A stretch of DNA of 64,000 nt, taken from the NCBI GenBank assembly GCA_012845835.1, contig JABAKD010000012.1, positions 2,965,570 through 3,029,569 on the forward strand. The letters are read 5' to 3'. Below are positions 54,311 to 64,000 of this stretch, piece after piece. The stretch's first letter is position 1. Every line of letters starts with the position of its first letter. Made by a program: the position numbers and the translations under genes. The notes under the pieces are model-generated. The model saw nothing but the letters and a program-made list of their open reading frames with translations. It was not told where the DNA came from and did not search any database. Source of the stretch: Undaria pinnatifida (lineage: Eukaryota > Sar > Phaeophyceae > Laminariales > Alariaceae).

Positions 54311-55160
54311 AATGCTGCCAGTCCCAAAATCTAGAGGAGTCTAGTGCCTCTCCGAGTCGATCGTTGCTCGACTGAGATACGCGATTTTCATAGTGAACGA
54401 AACGTCGTCCAGCGTCACAGTACCCTCGACGAAACAGGGGCCGTGTTCTGACAGCGTAAGGTAAGGGCCGACGCCAGAAGCTATATCCAAACCTCCACGG
54501 CTTTTATTTGGCCAACGCGCCCGAGAAATAGGTCGGAAACGCCAAAGGGGAAGCTTGCGAGCGCTGGCCGCTGTTAACGGCCCGGCCGCGGCGCGGACGA
54601 GATTTCTTAGTTCTTGCATTCGCAGTTCAGGTGCGGAACCGACTAGGGGAGGCCGGGTGCGCCGACCTGGTCTCAACGCAGAAAGTGCCTCACCGAGCAA
54701 GTTTTTCCTCTTCCTTGGCATGGGTTGTTGGCCGTGGGACCATCCGCCCGGAAACCAATGCCCCACACTGGGTTCAGAGGGCTGGATTCAGCCAGACGCT
54801 TGTTGTCAGAGCTCAAAAGGTGTCTTTTTTATAGCTGGATTCTGCGTGAATTTGGCGTAGGTGCCAGACAACACGGCGTTTCGCTTTTCCCTGTCCCCAA
54901 CACCGGAGTCAAAGTTGCGCACGCCTCGACCGATGCGTTTGCGCGTGCTTGGACTAGGCGACGACATGATGAGCCTCACTGCTCGATGGTCTTGGAAAAG
55001 CCTGGTCTTTTCGGCCATCATGTACTGCTCAGCGCAAGAACATGGCACGTCGTCCACGGCAAACGACGAAGGGGACCACGGTCGAAAATAGGATGGGGGC
55101 TGCCAGAATAACACCACTTTATCTGCGGAGTGTTCGAGAGAAGGGTTAAAAGCCGTGTTG
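54311..55160 (-). other. Gypsy B internal region, function not recognised
   Basis: A frame at 54341-54766 includes GPCFVEGTVTLDDVSFTMK, which might derive from a protease region, but the Asp-Ser/Thr-Gly site is not seen. The place where RT should be holds unrelated sequence. Confidence 0.35.
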
Positions 55161-55745
55161 GAATTTTGGGCCTGCAATGTCCCCGTCCGGGAACACCAGG
55201 TCTCGGGAGCACGACGCAAATTCGAACCCGTGGTTCCTCGCCTCGAGTCTTTCTTCGCTTGTTGGCGGAAAAGCGCGAGAATCCGCTCTAACGGCGCCCG
55301 AAAAATGGCAAAAACCGACGGTGCCAACCCGTCGGTAGCCTCGTTGGACATTTGTGGGTCTGCAATGTCCCCTTCTGGGAACACCAGTCCTCGGCTCTTT
55401 GGGCCTGTAGTGTCCCCCTGCGGGAGCACCAGGCTTCGGGAGCAAGATGCGAGTCCAAACCCGGGGTTTCTCACCTCGGGTCCTCCTCGCTGGCTGGCGG
55501 AAATTCGTAAGAAGCCGCCCTCGCTGCACCCGAAAAAGAGTCCAACACCGACGGTGCCAACCCGTCGGTAGCCTTGTTGGACATTTGGGTCTGCAGCGTC
55601 CCCCTCTGGGAACACCAGTTCTCGGCTCTTTGGGCCTGTAGTGTCCCCCTCAGGAACACCAGGCCTCGGGAGTACGACGCGAGTCCGAACCCACGGTTTC
55701 TTGCGTCGTGGCCTCTTCGCTCTTTGGTAAATAATCGCAAGAAAA
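55161..55745. repeat. 237-bp tandem repeat, about 2.5 copies
   Basis: Units start near 55165, 55401 and 55638 with GGGCCTGTAGTGTCCCCC, and include CCGACGGTGCCAACCCGTCG and a repeated GGAACACCAG. Copies are about 85 per cent alike by eye. Unit length is a multiple of three, so one minus-strand frame stays open through most of it. Confidence 0.82.
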
Positions 55746-57199
55746 CTGCTCTAAATGCGCCCGAAGGGGCAGGGGCTCTGAGCTGTTTATGCTTGACGAG
55801 AGGCGCGATTCTTCCGTAAATTTACGGGAATAGCATCCAGCTGATCAGGCTGGAGGCCGTGGCATCACCACTGGCCCGTCGCGCAGTGTCGGATCTTTTT
55901 CCTGTGCCACTGGGGCAGACGTAGCCTGAAACACGTGGGTTAGAGTGTTCAAAGACGAGGCAGGGTCCGTAGACCCTGTGGGCGGCTTCTGAAGTGGGGC
56001 TCGGGGAAGTGGCAATAATGTTTTTTTACCCGAGGAGGCTCTTTTCCATTATGCCTCATGGAGAAGGAAGACGAGGTAGCTAATCTTGTCGACTCGTCCT
56101 TGATGGAAAAAAGGACAGAGCGCCCGCTGTTATCGCGAGCAAAAACCGGATCGAGCCTCGCAGAAGATCTCGGTGTTTTAGTGTTGGCCTTCCCACACCT
56201 CAAATCGACCGCCACCTCGTGGTCAAAAAAAGAGTTTGAGGGTCGACCGTCCCACACCTCAAACCGACCGCCACCGCCTGGTCAGGAAGAGGGCGGGATG
56301 AACACGTACGCGTAAAAAGGCGACGCGCCGTCACCGCAGCTATATTGTTGCGCGACGCGTGCCTGGGGGGAAGCGCGCAAAGCACAGGCTCCCGTGCCAT
56401 CGATGATGGGGGCGGCGTTTGGAGCGCGTACCCCCATTGCCGAGTTTATGCCGCGGTTGAGGGAAACGGTGGTGGAAGCGCGGTTTCCGTCGCTGAACTC
56501 AGACCATGACCGAGGGGAACGTTGCTGGAAGCGCGCGTTCTCGCCGTCGAAAAATAAAATAAAATAAAAAATATCTGGCTGGAGGAAACCACGCTCGAAG
56601 CGCTAGTTCCCGCCGCCGGTAATACGCCGTGAGAATCGTCCGCAGACGGCGTAGGAGCCCGTGGGCTCTTGACAAAGGCAATCTGTGCTGCGTTACTGGA
56701 CAGGCTAGCAACAGAACACGAGAATCTTCTGAAACCAAAAGAGGTGCCCCCGACAGTTTTTTTTTTTATATCCTCCGGCGGATGGGGAAAAAATAAAGCT
56801 TTAGCTCACCACACTTCCACGTATTTTCATCCGCGTCGTGTTGTCGACGGTACAGTACCGCCGTCGAGCTGTCGATTGCCGGTGCGGAATGTGCCAGGCT
56901 GGCGCGCGTGAGTATTTCCGCCTGGGTTATGGGCGGCTCCAAAACGCATTCGAGGAGCAGGAGCGGGGGCAGAAGAGGCGGGCGAGCGCGGGATACCACC
57001 ATGGTGATCCGACGTGTATAAGGTATCGTTATGACAGTTCACCTGGCCCTGATCCTGGTGGTACCCTCGCGATTGACCTTGAAGATGGTAACGATTTTTC
57101 TTGTGGTTGTTCGGGCGAGAATATATGTCGTCTCGGTGGTAGCAGACCATGCGTGTTTGTCAACGTCGGTGTACGTCATTGTCGCCAAGTTGGCCAAGT
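55746..57199 (-). other. Gypsy B region between gag and the tandem repeat
   Basis: Minus-strand 57150-56830 is rich in Arg, Gln and His (RYHLQGQSRGYHQDQGQ), which could be the basic nucleocapsid end of gag. Nothing is recognised from 56800 to 55746 except two near-identical short blocks (GACCGCCACC(T/G)C with CCCACACCTCAAA, near 56190-56280). Confidence 0.4.
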
Positions 57200-59325
57200 T
57201 CAGGGTTCAAGCAGCCACTCGCAGCAATGAAAGGATGCCTACAATGCTTGAAGGAAAGATTGTCTTCGTGGCAGTTGAAGTAAAGCCCCCGGTATCTTGG
57301 AGGGCATCAGCGCGAGGTGAAAGGAGGCCGCTCCAAAGGGGAAGGTCGTCTGTCTTAAACGAGGCATTAACATCGAAAACTTCTGCATAATGATGCTCTT
57401 CTCGTGGCCAGCAGTTCGATGTGTGGTCAAGCCAAGGGTCAGATAAATCATTGAAGGGCATGACAGTTGAATGATGGCTCGATCCCGTCTGCCACGAAAG
57501 CGACTGGGACGGCACTCGGCCCTGGCCGCGCCCATGGTCGGCGGGCCGGGGCCCCGACGGGGCGGATGACCGCGCTCCCGTCGAAGAAACAGGGAGACAA
57601 AAGAATGTTTCGCCGTTGACGGCAGGTGTCTTATTATGCGCTTAGTCACTAAAATCCCGCCACATAGCATTCAACGAATCGCATGGCCGCGGGTCCGTTG
57701 CCTTCGAACCAGGGTACAACGCAGGCAGGAGAGCCGGAAATTTCTCATTCGCCGCCACCCGAACCACCTCCAACACCACATCCGTCTCCAGAGACAAAAG
57801 ACGCTTACTCCCCGTAGCGGTCGGCACAAGAAACTCCCGACTGAAATCATAATAAGACATGCCGTTAGACATTCCAAAAGTATGCAACTTAGTGTAGCCC
57901 TCCTCCATGTCAACCCCATCGAAGTGCGTCTTCAGCAGACGCAACAGGAGGGTGAGAGCCTCAGGCCCTGATGCTCCTCCTGCCATGGCTCTTGACACCT
58001 CTTGCCTGCTATCACGGCCACCTCGCTGTGGTCGTCCGTGCTCGAGAACGAAGACGAGCGGGAGAAGGTTGACGAGCCGTCCCACGCTGAACGTCCTCTC
58101 GCGCCGTTCCTGCGCCCTCCGTTGCCTTCGCCAGAGCTGCGGCCAACTGCCCCGGTTGTTGGACCTAAGCTTCCCTCTCGGTGGAACTCTCAGCCACACC
58201 AGCACCCGATGCGCCTCCTCCGCCTCCATCACCGCTGTCACCCCTGCGGTGGTGGTGATGGTCGCCACCCCCACCAATTTTGCTGCCACCCCCACGGTTG
58301 CGGTCCCCACGGTCGCGACTGTCGCTGCGTCGCTGTTTCCCCCGGTTACGTTCCGCCAACTCTTCCTCCCGGGTTCGGCCAGAAGACGGGGTCGGGGGGC
58401 TCGTCGTGGGCCATTAGCAGGGCCTTGATGAGGGCAAGGGTCAGGGCGGCTCTCCTTTGTCCGGCATAGGGCGTACAATACATGCGAGTCCAGGCCGCTT
58501 CCACGGAAAGGGCGTCCACTTGCCACGACGCCGGCCTCTCTGACGTGAGGAGGGCGCAAGCCGTTTCCACCACCGCGGTCGCCAACGCTGAGGAGACGTC
58601 TATCCTCGGTGCAGACGCAATGCACGCGACGATGCCCTTGAAGAAGGCGTCGTTCCCGGGTCGTGGTCGCTGGGATGCGACACCCTGCGGGCGCGACGAA
58701 GGCGAGGGGGCCGCGGTAGCTCCCGCCGCAGTCGACGCAACTGATTGGGCGAGGGCTTGTTGCGCCCTCTTCGCTACCAGGGACGCCTCCCGCGCGGCGG
58801 TCTTCGCCTGCTCGATATCTTCGTCAAACTGACGACGGCGTGCTATCGTCTGATTGGCGTCGTCGGGCGCCCGCTGGACCCGCGCCGCCGCATATGCCAA
58901 GTCAAATGGGACGGCATGGGCGCCCCGGTCCCGGGAGCTCTGGGGGTGGCGCTTTGTCGAGCGTGGAGCAGAGCGCGGAGAGACCAGGTGGCGGCGGTGG
59001 TGCCCTGTCGAGCGCGGGGGGGGGCAGCTGGTGGCGCTCCTCCGGGGCTAGCGAGAGCTGGCGTTGAGACGCCCCCGAGTCCGGTGGAGTTTGGGCCGTC
59101 TTGTTCTCTGCGCGAACCGACGAATCGACCCTCTTGGTTGGTGGGTCCGGGTGAAGGTATGGTGCTCCGTCTTCTGTCTCGTCACCGGAACCCGCCTCCG
59201 GTGGTTCCCCCCGTCTCGAGTCGCGGGATCTCGAGCGAGCTCTCCCTGTCTCATGGGCACCCAGGTTGGGGTGCGTGGAAGACCTCAGCTTGCCCCGAGT
59301 AACCCGCTTCCTCGCTGGTAGACAT
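57200..59325 (-). pseudogene. Gypsy B gag
   Basis: A candidate start Met at about 59325 (MSTSEEAGYSGQAEVFH) is followed by a coiled segment (RRRQFDEDIEQAKTAAREAS, 58810-58700), then a capsid-like helical domain (ALTLLLRLLKTHFDGVDMEE, then SYYDFSREFLVP and ANEKFPALLPALYP, 57960-57700). Frames change near 58380 and 58900, and a stop near 57642 ends the main frame. It would form the particle shell. Identification rests on position upstream of pol and helical, charged composition. Confidence 0.55.
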
Positions 59326-59559
59326 GTTGCTTGTTGTCCGTAGGGAGGGCAGCGGAAGGAGGGCTGTGGGGAAAGCTGGCGGGATGGGAACGACGCGTAA
59401 ATAAGCTATGGAGGCAGATATATTGTCGTGATGTCCCTGCTGCAAGTAGCGGTATATCTGTGTTTCAGCAAACAGCAAGATATGGGCTTCGACTCCGTCC
59501 AGCATCAGTGATGGTAGCAGCCACGCCAACTAGCCGTATAAAAGGAGGACAGAGTTAAG
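59326..59559. other. Gypsy B 5' flank, no LTR recognised
   Basis: This should hold the leader or 5' LTR of gypsy B, but no similarity to 49769-50038 was found. A TATA-like CTTTTATACGG lies on the minus strand near 59540. Confidence 0.35.
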
Positions 59560-60795
59560 AAGGGTACCATCCACCAAAACCGCAACATAAGAGCAGCGCC
59601 CAGTCTGACCGTTGGGTACACGGGTAACGCCCGCACGAACCGCAGTACAAGCAGCCAAAAATGGGCAGCAATGACCCTAACCGCAGTGCAGGGGGTGCAA
59701 CACAGTAAGGTAAGTCTGCACCCATCGCACTTAAACAGACATCATTTAACCTAGGTGGGGGGGGTATCATAGGAAAGCGTTGCCCAAAACACCCACGCCC
59801 ATTGCACCAAAACAGGCAACATCTAACCTAGGTGCAGTATAGGGGGAGGTAGCACAGTAAAGGGTTGCACAAGAAGCCCACGCCCATCGTACCAAAACAG
59901 GCAGCGCTTATCCCATGCACAGTGTAGGGGGGCAGCACAGTAAAGGGTCGCCTAACACGTCGACGCTCATCGCACCAAAACAGGCAGCATTTAACCTTGA
60001 TGCAGTTTAGGGGGTAGCACAATGAAGGGTCGCCCAACACGCCGACGCTCATCGTACCAAAACAGGCAGCATTTAACCTAGGTGTAGTGTAGGGGGGGTA
60101 GCACAATGAAGGGTCGCCCAACACGCCGACGCTCGTCGCACCAGCAGGAGCAGTATGCAATGTTCTGTTGCTTCTTGCTCGTCTGTGGCCTGCTATCAAA
60201 GTGCTATCCATCAGATCTACGATCTACGGTCTACGACGATACGATCATTTGACACCAAAACAGGCAGCATTTACCCTAGGTGTAGTGTAGAGGGGTGGGG
60301 TAGCACAGTGAAGGGTCGCCCGCAGCCAACCGTATAAAAAACGGGCAGCATCTGCCCCAACAGTAGTGTAGTGTAGGGGGGTAGCACAGTAGAGGATCGC
60401 GCAGCCAACCGTATAAAAAACGGACAGCATCTGCCCCAACAGTAGTGTAGGGGGGGGTAGCACAGTAGAGGTTCACGCAGCCAACCGTATAAGAAACGGG
60501 CAGCATTTGCCCCAACAGTGGTGTAGGGGGGGGTAGCACCGTAAAGGATCGCGCCTCCAACCGTATAAAAAACGGTCAGCATCTGCCCTAATTGCAGTGT
60601 GGGGGAGGGTAGCGCAGTAAAGGATCGCGCAGCCAACCGTATAAGAAACGGGCAGCATCTGCCCCAACAGTAGTGTAGGGAGGGGTAGCACAGTAGAGGA
60701 TCGCGCCGCCAACCATATGAAAAGAAAACGGGCTGCATCCGCCCCAACAGTAGTGTAGGGGGAGGTAGCACAGTAAAGGATTGTACATGTGCCAA
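59560..60795. repeat. Satellite part 1, 75-85 bp unit, about 14 copies
   Basis: Unit includes AACCGTATAAAAAACGGGCA, GCATCTGCCCCAACAGTAGT and GGGGGGTAGCACAGTA. Left units (59800-60140) are a longer variant with CACCAAAACAGGCAGC and CACGCCGACGCTCATCG. Several units differ by multiples of three, so one minus-strand frame stays open for 174 codons (60271-60795). I read that as a consequence of the repeat. Confidence 0.92.
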
Positions 60796-61440
60796 TCAGA
60801 GGACAAGGTCAGTACAACGCTTGAACAAAGCAGTTTCCCCACCGACCGCACTAAAGGGGGACGGTCGCGCCTACAGTAGTGCTGCTCGCTGCTGTGCCCA
60901 TAGGTACCGATAATACCAATCGCACAAAGATGGGTAGCATAACCCCCAAACAAGGTACTTTCCCCACCGACCGCACTATAGGGGGGCGGTCGCGCCTGCA
61001 GTAGTGCTGCTCGCTGCATTATCGTTGCTGTGCCCATAGGTACCAACCGCACGAAGATGGGCAGTATAACCCCTGAACAAGGCAGTTTCCCCACCGTCCG
61101 CACTACTGTGGGACGATTGCGCCTACAGTAGTGCTGATTGCTGTAGTATCGCTGCCGTGTTAACAGGTAACGGCAATTCCAACCGCACCAAGATGGGTAG
61201 TATAGCGTCCGAACAAGGCAGTTCCCCCACCGACCGCACTATAGAGGGACGGCCGAGCCTACAGTAGTGTTGATTGCTGCAAGATTGTTCCTTTGACCAC
61301 GGGTGACGACAACACCAACCGCCTTAAAAAGGGTATAACAATACCAAGACCAGCTGTAGAAAAGGTGTGCACGCCCACAGCCGAATAGAAAGGCTGTTTG
61401 CCCCCAAGAACCGCATCAAACGGGCTGGTCCCCACTTGCA
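60796..61440. repeat. Satellite part 2, about 125-135 bp unit, four copies
   Basis: Units start near 60825, 60950, 61077 and 61213 with CAGTTTCCCCACCGACCGCA, then GGACGGTCGCGCC and CAGTAGTGCTG. A sub-block (AACCGCACGAAGATGGGCAG) resembles part of the part 1 unit, so both probably share an ancestor. Confidence 0.85.
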
Positions 61441-61754
61441 CTATTAAAAGCTGTAAAGCGCAGTATCTCCGCGAGCTACAGTAAACGCTCTGTAACGGGC
61501 AGTAGCTGTCCGAACATATGCAGAGAAAAAAAAAATGCCAGCATAGACCCTAGCAGCAACGCTGCAACCTGAAGGGCAGCACATGTGCCAGCAGTAGGAA
61601 GACGGCCTAATAACGCCTGGACCGCTGAAAAAAAATCCGTACCCACACCGACCGCACTATAAAGGGACAGTGTTCGCGTTGACCACAATCGCAGCTGCGC
61701 CCAGACAGAAAGTGGTAGTAGTGCCCGCGTACCCATGAATTTTGGAATATTATA
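61441..61754. other. Decayed edge of the satellite
   Basis: Scattered pieces of the satellite (ACCGACCGCACTATAAAGGG near 61655). No gene is seen. Confidence 0.45.
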
Positions 61755-63240
61755 AAAAATGAAAATACACTCCAGCTGTGAGATCGAAGATTTCGTCGAA
61801 ACTCATCTTTGCAAGCTGTGTGTGATACTCCGATCGCGCGCATTACGAGTTGTGTGTCCTCATTAAGGATATAGGTCGGCGACTCCCCTTACAACTACAG
61901 TGTAGCTATCAGGGTCAACAGGGTGATTTTAGTCAGTCTGTGCGCTGAAACTATAAAACCCGTTTCTGAGGGGGACAAAATCTGACAGCTGTGGAGGGAA
62001 ATGTATCCTTTTATCGAGTGAATCTTGAAAGTCGAATAACCGGTGAGGGGGAGGGGCGGAGTTTTGAAGGACGTGGGGGCCTGGTTTTGATCAAAAGCGA
62101 GCGGGTTTGGAGGGGGGGGGGAAGGGGGGGGGAATTTGTGCATGTAAGTTATAATCCTTTCAAGGGGATAAATCTAACGGTTATGGCACCAGTTTATTAT
62201 TGGGGGGGGGGGGGGGTTGGGGCGGGGGTGGGGCGTGTGGGGTAGCTCAATATGTGCGTGGAAACTATACATTATTTTGAGGGGATAAATGTGACGGTTT
62301 TGGAAATGATGCATCAGTTTATCATGTATATCCTGGGGTAAGTCGTACAATCAATGAGTAGAGAGAGGGTGGAGTGTTCGAGGGGGTGGGGTTGGGATGG
62401 GTTGGGGGGGGGGAAGGTGGGGGGTGGGGACGGAGGGGGCGGGGGAGGGGGCGGGGAGGGGGGAGGGGGGGAAAGAAGGGTTTTAGGTGAGGGGTTTGTT
62501 ATACGTGTGGTGCTAGGTCTAGGCGATGGTGTGGGTGATGGGGAAGAAGGGGGTGTTCGGGGCGGGGGGGGGGGGGAAAGCAGCGGCATGGATGGCTCTC
62601 GAAAGATAATGAGGTGATATCCTGTGCGTGAAGTTTTTATTAATCTGGCGGATTTCGATATTTGGTGGGGCGTTTGAGTAAGGGAGAGCGAGAGGGGGGG
62701 GGCGGGGGGGGGGGGGAGATTTTTTAGCACGTTTAGGTCACAAATAACATTTAAATACACTTCGGCTATGAGATCAAAGATATGTAGGGGCTTGTTGTAC
62801 GCGTGGTGCTAGGTCTAGGCGATCGCGCGGGTGGTTGGAAAAGAGGGGGCGTTGAAGGGGGGGGGGGTCGGGGGGAAAATAATTGAAAACTACGTCATGG
62901 ATGGTCAGAAAGATAATGACATGATATCAACTGCGTATAAGTGTTTATTACTCTGGCCGATTTCGATTGTGAGTGGGGCGTTTGGACAAACTAGGCGGAA
63001 GGGGGAGGGGATCGGGGGACGGGGGGGGGGGGACGGGGGGGGGGGGGGGAGGGTTGGGGTTTTCATGAACAAGAGGGGTCAGGGGAGGGGGAGGGGAGGG
63101 GGGGGGGGGGCGGGGGGCGGGACATTTCAATATGTGCGCGGAAACTATAAATCCTCAAAGGGGACAAACCTGACGATTGAAGCAATAAGAGATCCCTTTA
63201 TATCATCTGGCTTGTAATGTTTACTATTCTAGAAGGTTTG
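61755..63240 (+). mobile_element. Composite E element, most complete copy
   Basis: Starts with TTATAAAAAATGAAAATACA, the terminal repeat (61755-61885), the link GGATATAGGTCGGCGACTCC, then body cores near 61933, 62250 and 63127 (GTGCGCG(G/C)AAACTATAAA and GGACAAA(A/C)CTGAC), each followed by long G runs (up to about 20 G) and a TGGTGCTAGGTCTAGGCGAT block (62510, 62800). The right limit is set by similarity to 48660. No inverted terminal repeat was found at its right end, and it encodes no protein. Confidence 0.7.
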
Positions 63241-64000
63241 ATGTTCGATGCAGCATGCAACCCAGTGTTTAAGTGTAGTAAATAACGTGTTAAATCTTCA
63301 TAAGTTGTTCTTGTATGATACATGGATCGAAAGCTAGAATATTTTATAGAATATTTGTAGTTACCATTATTTTCTGACATCGCTAATTATAAGAAAGAGA
63401 TACGTATTATCAAATACAACAGGCGAGGTGATGTGGTCATGCACTGTTTGTCACCACCATCATACAGTTACCATTATTTTCTGACATCGCTAACTATACG
63501 AAAGAGATATGTATTGCCAAATACAGCATGCGAGGTGATGTGTGTGGCCATGTACTGTCTCCGCCATTGAGCATTTAGGGCATCGCACACGCCGACAGCC
63601 TTGCCCAAAAAAGCCAGCACAGAGTTTCAGCGTTCACTAAATTTAAGTTCTAGTCACGGGGGGGTCAAGACGAAAAAACCTCTCGAATCGAACTTGCAAG
63701 GAGCACTCGCACAGCAGCGGAGGGTGTCAGAGCTGCGGTGCTGTAACTGTGGACGCTGGGGCAGTGAAGGGTCGAGCTATGTGGTGGATGGGCAGGAGCA
63801 AAGTAGGCGGCTCGGCTGCTGTACAGTGACTTCTGCAGCAGAGAATCCGGCGGTATATGGCATGTATTGACAGCGAGCCCAATATGCTGCGCTGTAGTTG
63901 GTAGCGCTGCGAACATGATGGTTGGTGGTTGAAACTACGTGACGCAGTAGAACGCTGTTGATCGCGAAAGATCAGGGAGGGGTCCGAGTTGCGTCAAATT
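63241..64000. repeat. 107-bp tandem duplication and unassigned end
   Basis: 63360 and 63467 each start GTTACCATTATTTTCTGACA and continue through TCGCTAA(T/C)TATA and GAGGTGATGTG. Related sequence lies near 48715. The remaining 63570-64000 contains a short open frame (63601-63870) with Cys pairs (RCCNCGRWG) but no recognised domain. Confidence 0.6.

Larger units (their letters stand above)
49769..59325 (-). mobile_element. Ty3/gypsy element B (chromovirus-like), decayed
   Basis: Minus-strand LTR retrotransposon. Right to left: gag (59325-57200), a stretch without recognisable RT but with a 237-bp tandem repeat (57200-54310), RNase H end (54310-54100), a repeat-bearing linker, integrase (53010-51970), a chromodomain and Tudor-like tail (51850-50938), a 3' non-coding region, a purine tract and a 3' LTR (50038-49769). 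Integrase downstream of RNase H is the gypsy order. A 5' LTR was not found, and the RT core is missing, so the element is defective. Confidence 0.82.

Noticed and set aside
59326-59559. Gypsy B 5' LTR
   Set aside because: No similarity to the 3' LTR could be found, so the TATA-like sequence alone does not justify the call.
60271-61103. Minus-strand frames of 174 and 171 codons in the satellite
   Set aside because: They are open because several units are multiples of three; the frame breaks wherever a unit differs in length.
63601-63870. A zinc-knuckle gag protein
   Set aside because: RCCNCGRWG lacks the His and last Cys at the right spacing, and no flanking gag or pol sequence is present.

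Overview
This is nuclear DNA of a eukaryote with a repeat-rich genome. It has one recognisable host gene, with long GT-AG introns (999, 895 and 423 bp), and about twenty dead transposable elements lying side by side or nested. A repeat-rich alga, possibly a brown alga or another stramenopile, fits the intron sizes, the fucosyltransferase-like product, the chromodomain-bearing Ty3/gypsy elements and the short CCCTAA stretch, but nothing here proves the species. There are no bacterial operons, rRNA genes, intact tRNA genes or CRISPR arrays.

Layout. 0-3 kb: a minus-strand LINE with three disabling lesions. 4.7-17.3 kb: a Ty3/gypsy element on the minus strand (gypsy A), split by a complete Ty1/copia element at 8209-15271. 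The copia has two LTRs, a purine tract and a GTCCG target duplication, and its 3' part contains an 812-bp PIF/Harbinger-like element with TTA duplications. 17.3-19.4 kb: three tandem arrays and a tRNA-derived SINE with an 8-bp target duplication. 20.4-24.4 kb: the host gene, five exons on the minus strand, encoding a membrane-anchored fucosyltransferase-like glycosyltransferase; a 246-bp MITE sits in one intron. 25-29 kb: a gag fragment split by a SINE, then a second decayed LINE. 29-31 kb: minisatellites and a CCATGG-rich foldback region with an interstitial telomere-like repeat. 32.7-35.0 kb: an internally deleted hAT element with TIRs, an 8-bp target duplication and large subterminal repeat arrays. 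35-50 kb: dispersed repeats, including a composite family (called E here) with conserved ends and a poly-G body, a related short foldback element, two 41-bp arrays, LINE tails and another SINE. 49.8-59.3 kb: a second gypsy element (gypsy B) with 3' LTR, purine tract, chromodomain, integrase and gag, but no recognisable RT core. 59.6-61.6 kb: a two-part satellite. 61.7-64 kb: another E element.

The copia entered gypsy A; the Harbinger-like element entered the copia; a MITE entered gypsy A, its end region and the host intron; SINEs entered a gag fragment and a tandem array; an E element entered a LINE tail; and the gypsy B LTR abuts an E array. All alignments and identity estimates were made by eye.
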